Below, in pieces: positions 5,991 through 7,947 of a stretch of 7,947 bases of DNA (position 1 is the first letter of the stretch; each line of letters starts with the position of its first letter). The DNA comes from Alphaproteobacteria bacterium (GTDB lineage Bacteria > Pseudomonadota > Alphaproteobacteria > Rhizobiales > Xanthobacteraceae). Both the position numbers and the translations under genes were made by a program. The DNA is taken from positions 1 to 7,947 of the forward strand of contig VAZU01000100.1 of NCBI GenBank assembly GCA_005884745.1, given 5' to 3'. The notes beneath the pieces are model-generated. The model was not told the DNA's origin. It made no database searches and was given only the letters and a program-made list of their open reading frames with translations.

Positions 5991-7010
5991 TCACGCGGCC
6001 GCGAGGGCAAGGCGCATCGCGGCGAGCGCCACCAGCGTCTCGAACGCCTTGATGGTGGCGGACGGATCGGCAATGCCGCGGCCGGCGATGTCGTAGGCGG
6101 TGCCGTGCGCGGGGGTCGCGATCGGCACCGGCAGGCCACCCAAGATCGTCACGCCGCGCTCGAATCCCAGGAGTTTGAGCGCGATCTGGCCCTGGTCGTG
6201 GTACATGCTGAGCACGGCGTCGTAGTCGCCGCGCCGAGCCTTGATCCAGATGGTGTCGGCCGGGAAGGGGCCCTCGACCGCGTGGCCGCGCCGGCGGCCG
6301 TCCTCGACCGCCGGGCCGATGATATCGATCTCCTCGCGACCGAACACGCCGCCTTCGCCCGCATGCGGATTGAGACCGGCAACCGCGATTCTCGGCCGCG
6401 CCATGCCGGTTGCGCCGAGCATCGCGGCGGTCGCGTCGATCGCGCAGAGGATGCGCTCGCGGGTGAGCATGCCGGGAACCTCGCGCAGCGGCTCGTGCGA
6501 GGTCACGCGCGCGTTCCACAAATCGTCGAGACGATTGTATTCGCTGCACGGCCCTTTCCATTCGAGCACGTCGGCGGCCCAGCGGATCTCATCGGGATAG
6601 GGATTGCCGGCCTGCTTCAGCGCCAGCTTGTTCAACGGCGTGAACAGCACGCCGTCGACGCGGCCGGACTTGGCGAGCAGCAGCGCCTCGCGGAAATTGC
6701 GCATGGCGAAGCCGCCGCCGGCCGCGCTTGCTTCGCCCTGCCGTAGGGTCGCCGGGTCGAGGTGCCGAAGATCGACGAACACCGGCTTGCCGGGCTTTGC
6801 CTGCTCGATCTCAGCGAGGGCGACGACGGCAATGTCGGATTTCACGCCGGCGACCGTTTCGCCTTCGGCCAAGACCCGCCGGTCGCCGATCACCGACACG
6901 CAGGCGAGCTTCAGGAGATCGCTGCGGGCCAGCAGCTTGGCCAGCACTTCCGGGCTGATCCCCGCCGGATCGCCCATGGCGATGCAGATGCGGGGAATTG
7001 GATTGGCCAT
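5991..7010 (-). CDS. pdxA: PdxA-family 4-phospho-hydroxyacid dehydrogenase (likely PdxA2-type paralog)
   Basis: NAD-dependent, metal-binding dehydrogenase of 339 aa. PdxA oxidises 4-phosphohydroxy-L-threonine in vitamin B6 synthesis; close paralogs (PdxA2) oxidise and decarboxylate D-threonate or D-erythronate 4-phosphate. Motifs in order: 'IAMGDPAGISPEV' (10-22), 'FTPLNK' (123-128), 'TSHEPLREVPG' (170-180, His172), 'GLNPHAGEGGVFGREEIDII' (212-231, His216), 'MYHDQGQIALK' (269-279, His271) and 'HGTAYDIAGRGIADPSATIKAF' in two parts (302-315 and on to 323). The three histidines match the metal ligands of E. coli PdxA. The usual 'GIGPE' is 'GISPE' and 'TSVDHG' is 'ATPAHG' here, and the neighbours are not the lptD-surA-ksgA set typical of biosynthetic pdxA; both points favour a catabolic paralog, though this is inference. 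ATG 7010 has a strong ribosome-binding site, GGAGGAG, 4 nt upstream. It lies 43 nt after the YCII-like gene. Confidence 0.9.
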   Translation of the reverse strand: MANPIPRICIAMGDPAGISPEVLAKLLARSDLLKLACVSVIGDRRVLAEGETVAGVKSDIAVVALAEIEQAKPGKPVFVDLRHLDPATLRQGEASAAGGGFAMRNFREALLLAKSGRVDGVLFTPLNKLALKQAGNPYPDEIRWAADVLEWKGPCSEYNRLDDLWNARVTSHEPLREVPGMLTRERILCAIDATAAMLGATGMARPRIAVAGLNPHAGEGGVFGREEIDIIGPAVEDGRRRGHAVEGPFPADTIWIKARRGDYDAVLSMYHDQGQIALKLLGFERGVTILGGLPVPIATPAHGTAYDIAGRGIADPSATIKAFETLVALAAMRLALAAA

Positions 7011-7014
7011 CCTG

Positions 7015-7021
7015 CTCCTCC
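7015..7021 (-). promoter_or_regulatory. Strong ribosome-binding site of pdxA
   Basis: GGAGGAG on the minus strand, 4 nt before the pdxA ATG at 7010. It is the best Shine-Dalgarno sequence in the minus-strand cluster and fixes the pdxA start, suggesting efficient independent translation even if the message begins upstream of the YCII-like gene. Confidence 0.75.
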
Positions 7022-7053
7022 AGTAATCATGTCGGGCCGCCGCGGCTTGCGAG

Positions 7054-7404
7054 CTATTTCATCCCGGGCAGGGCATGGATCTCCATGATTTCGATGGAGG
7101 CCTGCGGAATCTGCAAATGCGGATGGCCCTCGAACGATTTGGCTGCCGCTTCATGCGACTCCGCTTCCACGACCGAATACAGCATGATGTCGTTTTTGCT
7201 ATCGGATGTGCCCTGGGTAGTAACGCGCTTGGTCTTACCTACCCCGGCCCCTACGTCGGCGAATATATTCGCATGATCGCTCATCCATTTCTTCCATTCA
7301 GCCTGCATCTTGCCTTGCGCAGCCTTTCTCGTGTCGGGATCGGTTTTTTTCCATTCGGCTAGCACTGAGGCCGGGGCGAGATACGTCACCAGGAATCTCT
7401 TCAT
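7054..7404 (-). CDS. YCII-like small protein, function unknown
   Basis: Small soluble protein of 116 aa with the ferredoxin-like alpha/beta look of YCII-related/DGPF-domain proteins: the N-terminal strand 'MKRFLVTYLAP', an amphipathic Lys/Trp/Glu-rich helix region (14-45), the strand 'DIMLYSVVEAES' (72-83) followed by 'HEAAAKSFEGHPHLQIPQ' (84-101), and a final strand 'ASIEIMEIHALP' (102-113). His94 and His96 resemble the conserved His of the family. The reaction is not known. The start at 7404 is favoured over longer in-frame options because GGGAG lies 9 nt upstream and the family's first strand begins immediately; residues upstream to 7602 look non-coding. It is the first gene of the minus-strand cluster and 43 nt ahead of pdxA, so it is probably co-transcribed. 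A promoter should lie in 7405-7600, but no clear one was recognised. Confidence 0.72.
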   Translation of the reverse strand: MKRFLVTYLAPASVLAEWKKTDPDTRKAAQGKMQAEWKKWMSDHANIFADVGAGVGKTKRVTTQGTSDSKNDIMLYSVVEAESHEAAAKSFEGHPHLQIPQASIEIMEIHALPGMK

Positions 7405-7609
7405 AATTGTCAGCTCCCGCGGTGTTGGCGATACGCTTCGAGGTTTCATCGGTCCAGGATGTCGGAGTTTATCGCTTCGGAGAGGCCTCAACGATCCCGT
7501 CGTCCTGGGGGAGGGGATAACAGCGCGGGATTCAGGCAGAAAAAGGCCCTCGAATATTGCATCCGGGCTCGGAGCGGAACAATCTTGATATGCCGACGTC
7601 ACCGGAGCG
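7405..7609. other. Divergent intergenic region, promoter side of the operon
   Basis: Together with the following palindrome this gap separates the minus-strand operon from the plus-strand dehydrogenase gene, so it should hold the promoters and any shared operator. Open frames here are extensions or shadows without ribosome-binding sites. I found no convincing sigma-70 pair and no transcription-factor palindrome. No regulator gene is encoded between the divergent units. Confidence 0.5.
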
Positions 7610-7730
7610 CGTCATTCCGGGGCGCCGCGAAGCGGCGAACCCGGAACCCATGAACACGGATCGCGAAATTTTCAGCCCGGTGTGCATGGGTCCCGGGTTC
7701 CCTCGCTTTCGCTCGGGCCCCGGGACGACG
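7610..7730. repeat. Long imperfect palindromic repeat
   Basis: The left arm 7610-7652 ('CGTCATTCCGGGG...ACCCATG') is the imperfect reverse complement of 7685-7730, with a 32-nt centre that itself has complementary edges (AACACGG against CCGGTGT). Each arm carries a small inner hairpin (CCGC-GAA-GCGG on the left, CGAGC-related on the right). This is the layout of an interspersed extragenic palindrome frequent in Bradyrhizobium-type genomes. It ends 25 nt before the ATG of the downstream dehydrogenase gene, so any promoter to its left would place a big hairpin in that gene's 5' leader. Confidence 0.8.
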
Positions 7731-7755
7731 ACTCGCGAATTGACGGAGAAATCTC

Positions 7756-7947
7756 ATGACGGAAGCAACGGTCGGCTTCATCGGCCTTGGCCTGATGGGA
7801 CAAGGCTTTACCCGCAGGCTGGCCGGGAAGGGCTACCGGGTGGTCGGCTTCGACATCGACGCGGCGAAAACCAGGGCGGCATCGGAATGGGGCGTCACGC
7901 CGGCGAACAGCGCGGCCGAAGTCGCGCAAGCCTGCGACATCATCCTC
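7756..7947 (+). CDS. Beta-hydroxyacid dehydrogenase (3-hydroxyisobutyrate dehydrogenase family), N-terminal part
   Basis: First 64 codons of an NAD(P)-dependent dehydrogenase; the gene runs off the window. The N-terminus 'TVGFIGLGLMGQGFTRRL' (5-22) is the signature of the beta-hydroxyacid dehydrogenase family, with the dinucleotide-binding G10-x-G12-x-x-G15. The end of the second strand, 'VVGFDID' (29-35), offers an acidic residue at the spot that often favours NAD over NADP. 'NSAAEVAQACDIIL' (51-64) matches the following helix and strand. ATG 7756 has GGAG (7745-7748) 7 nt upstream. Family members act on 3-hydroxyisobutyrate, tartronate semialdehyde, L-threonate and similar acids; the catalytic Lys region is outside the window, so substrate cannot be judged. 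It is divergent from the pdxA-containing cluster. Confidence 0.88.
   Translation, partial: MTEATVGFIGLGLMGQGFTRRLAGKGYRVVGFDIDAAKTRAASEWGVTPANSAAEVAQACDIIL

Noticed and set aside
4991..6052. 353-residue plus-strand open frame opposite the amidohydrolase gene
   Set aside because: Shadow of a well-supported minus-strand gene; no start signal or motif.
7576..7600. GGAAC followed 16 nt later by CGTC, resembling an EcfG general-stress promoter for the dehydrogenase gene
   Set aside because: The second element lacks the final T of CGTT, and the long palindrome would lie in the leader; one near match in a GC-rich region is too weak to call.

Overview
The window looks like chromosomal DNA of a GC-rich alphaproteobacterium of the Bradyrhizobium/Rhodopseudomonas type (Hyphomicrobiales). 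Four things suggest this: an Omp25/Omp31-like surface barrel with an 'ADMPVKAPP' mature start and a 'VVAKY' end, a Flp-type pilin, a TAXI-type solute-binding protein, and several intergenic palindromic repeats of the kind scattered through these genomes. The assignment comes from recognition only; no search was run.

Left part (1-1863): a diverged copy of a dispersed repeat (1-84) precedes a beta-barrel outer-membrane protein gene (182-988, +). Convergent to it is a small Flp/Fap pilin-like gene (1086-1400, -) with an unusually long leader and a poor start. A stretch without a convincing gene follows (1401-1863); it holds a second copy of the repeat (1754-1838).

Middle and right part (1864-7404, all minus strand): reading in the direction of transcription, the order is a YCII-like small protein, a PdxA-family dehydrogenase, a COG3618-type amidohydrolase/lactonase, a Tat-signal Acg-type nitroreductase-fold protein and a type II HAD hydrolase. 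Gaps are 43, 22, 4 and 22 nt, so these five are probably one operon. After about 290 nt filled with two palindromic repeat elements comes a TAXI-family periplasmic binding protein, which may be a distal member or a separate unit.

Right edge (7405-7947): a roughly 350-nt divergent intergenic region with another long imperfect palindrome separates the operon from the start of a beta-hydroxyacid dehydrogenase gene (7756 onward, +), cut by the window end.

A coherent but unproven reading is uptake and breakdown of a small organic or sugar acid: a binding protein for capture, a lactonase-like hydrolase, a beta-hydroxyacid dehydrogenase and a PdxA2-like 4-phospho-acid dehydrogenase. The last two families occur together in threonate/erythronate catabolism. 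No CRISPR array, tRNA, rRNA, phage gene or intact insertion sequence was seen, and I did not find a clearly novel system. The most unusual items are the repeat elements, the odd pilin and the hybrid gene content of the operon.
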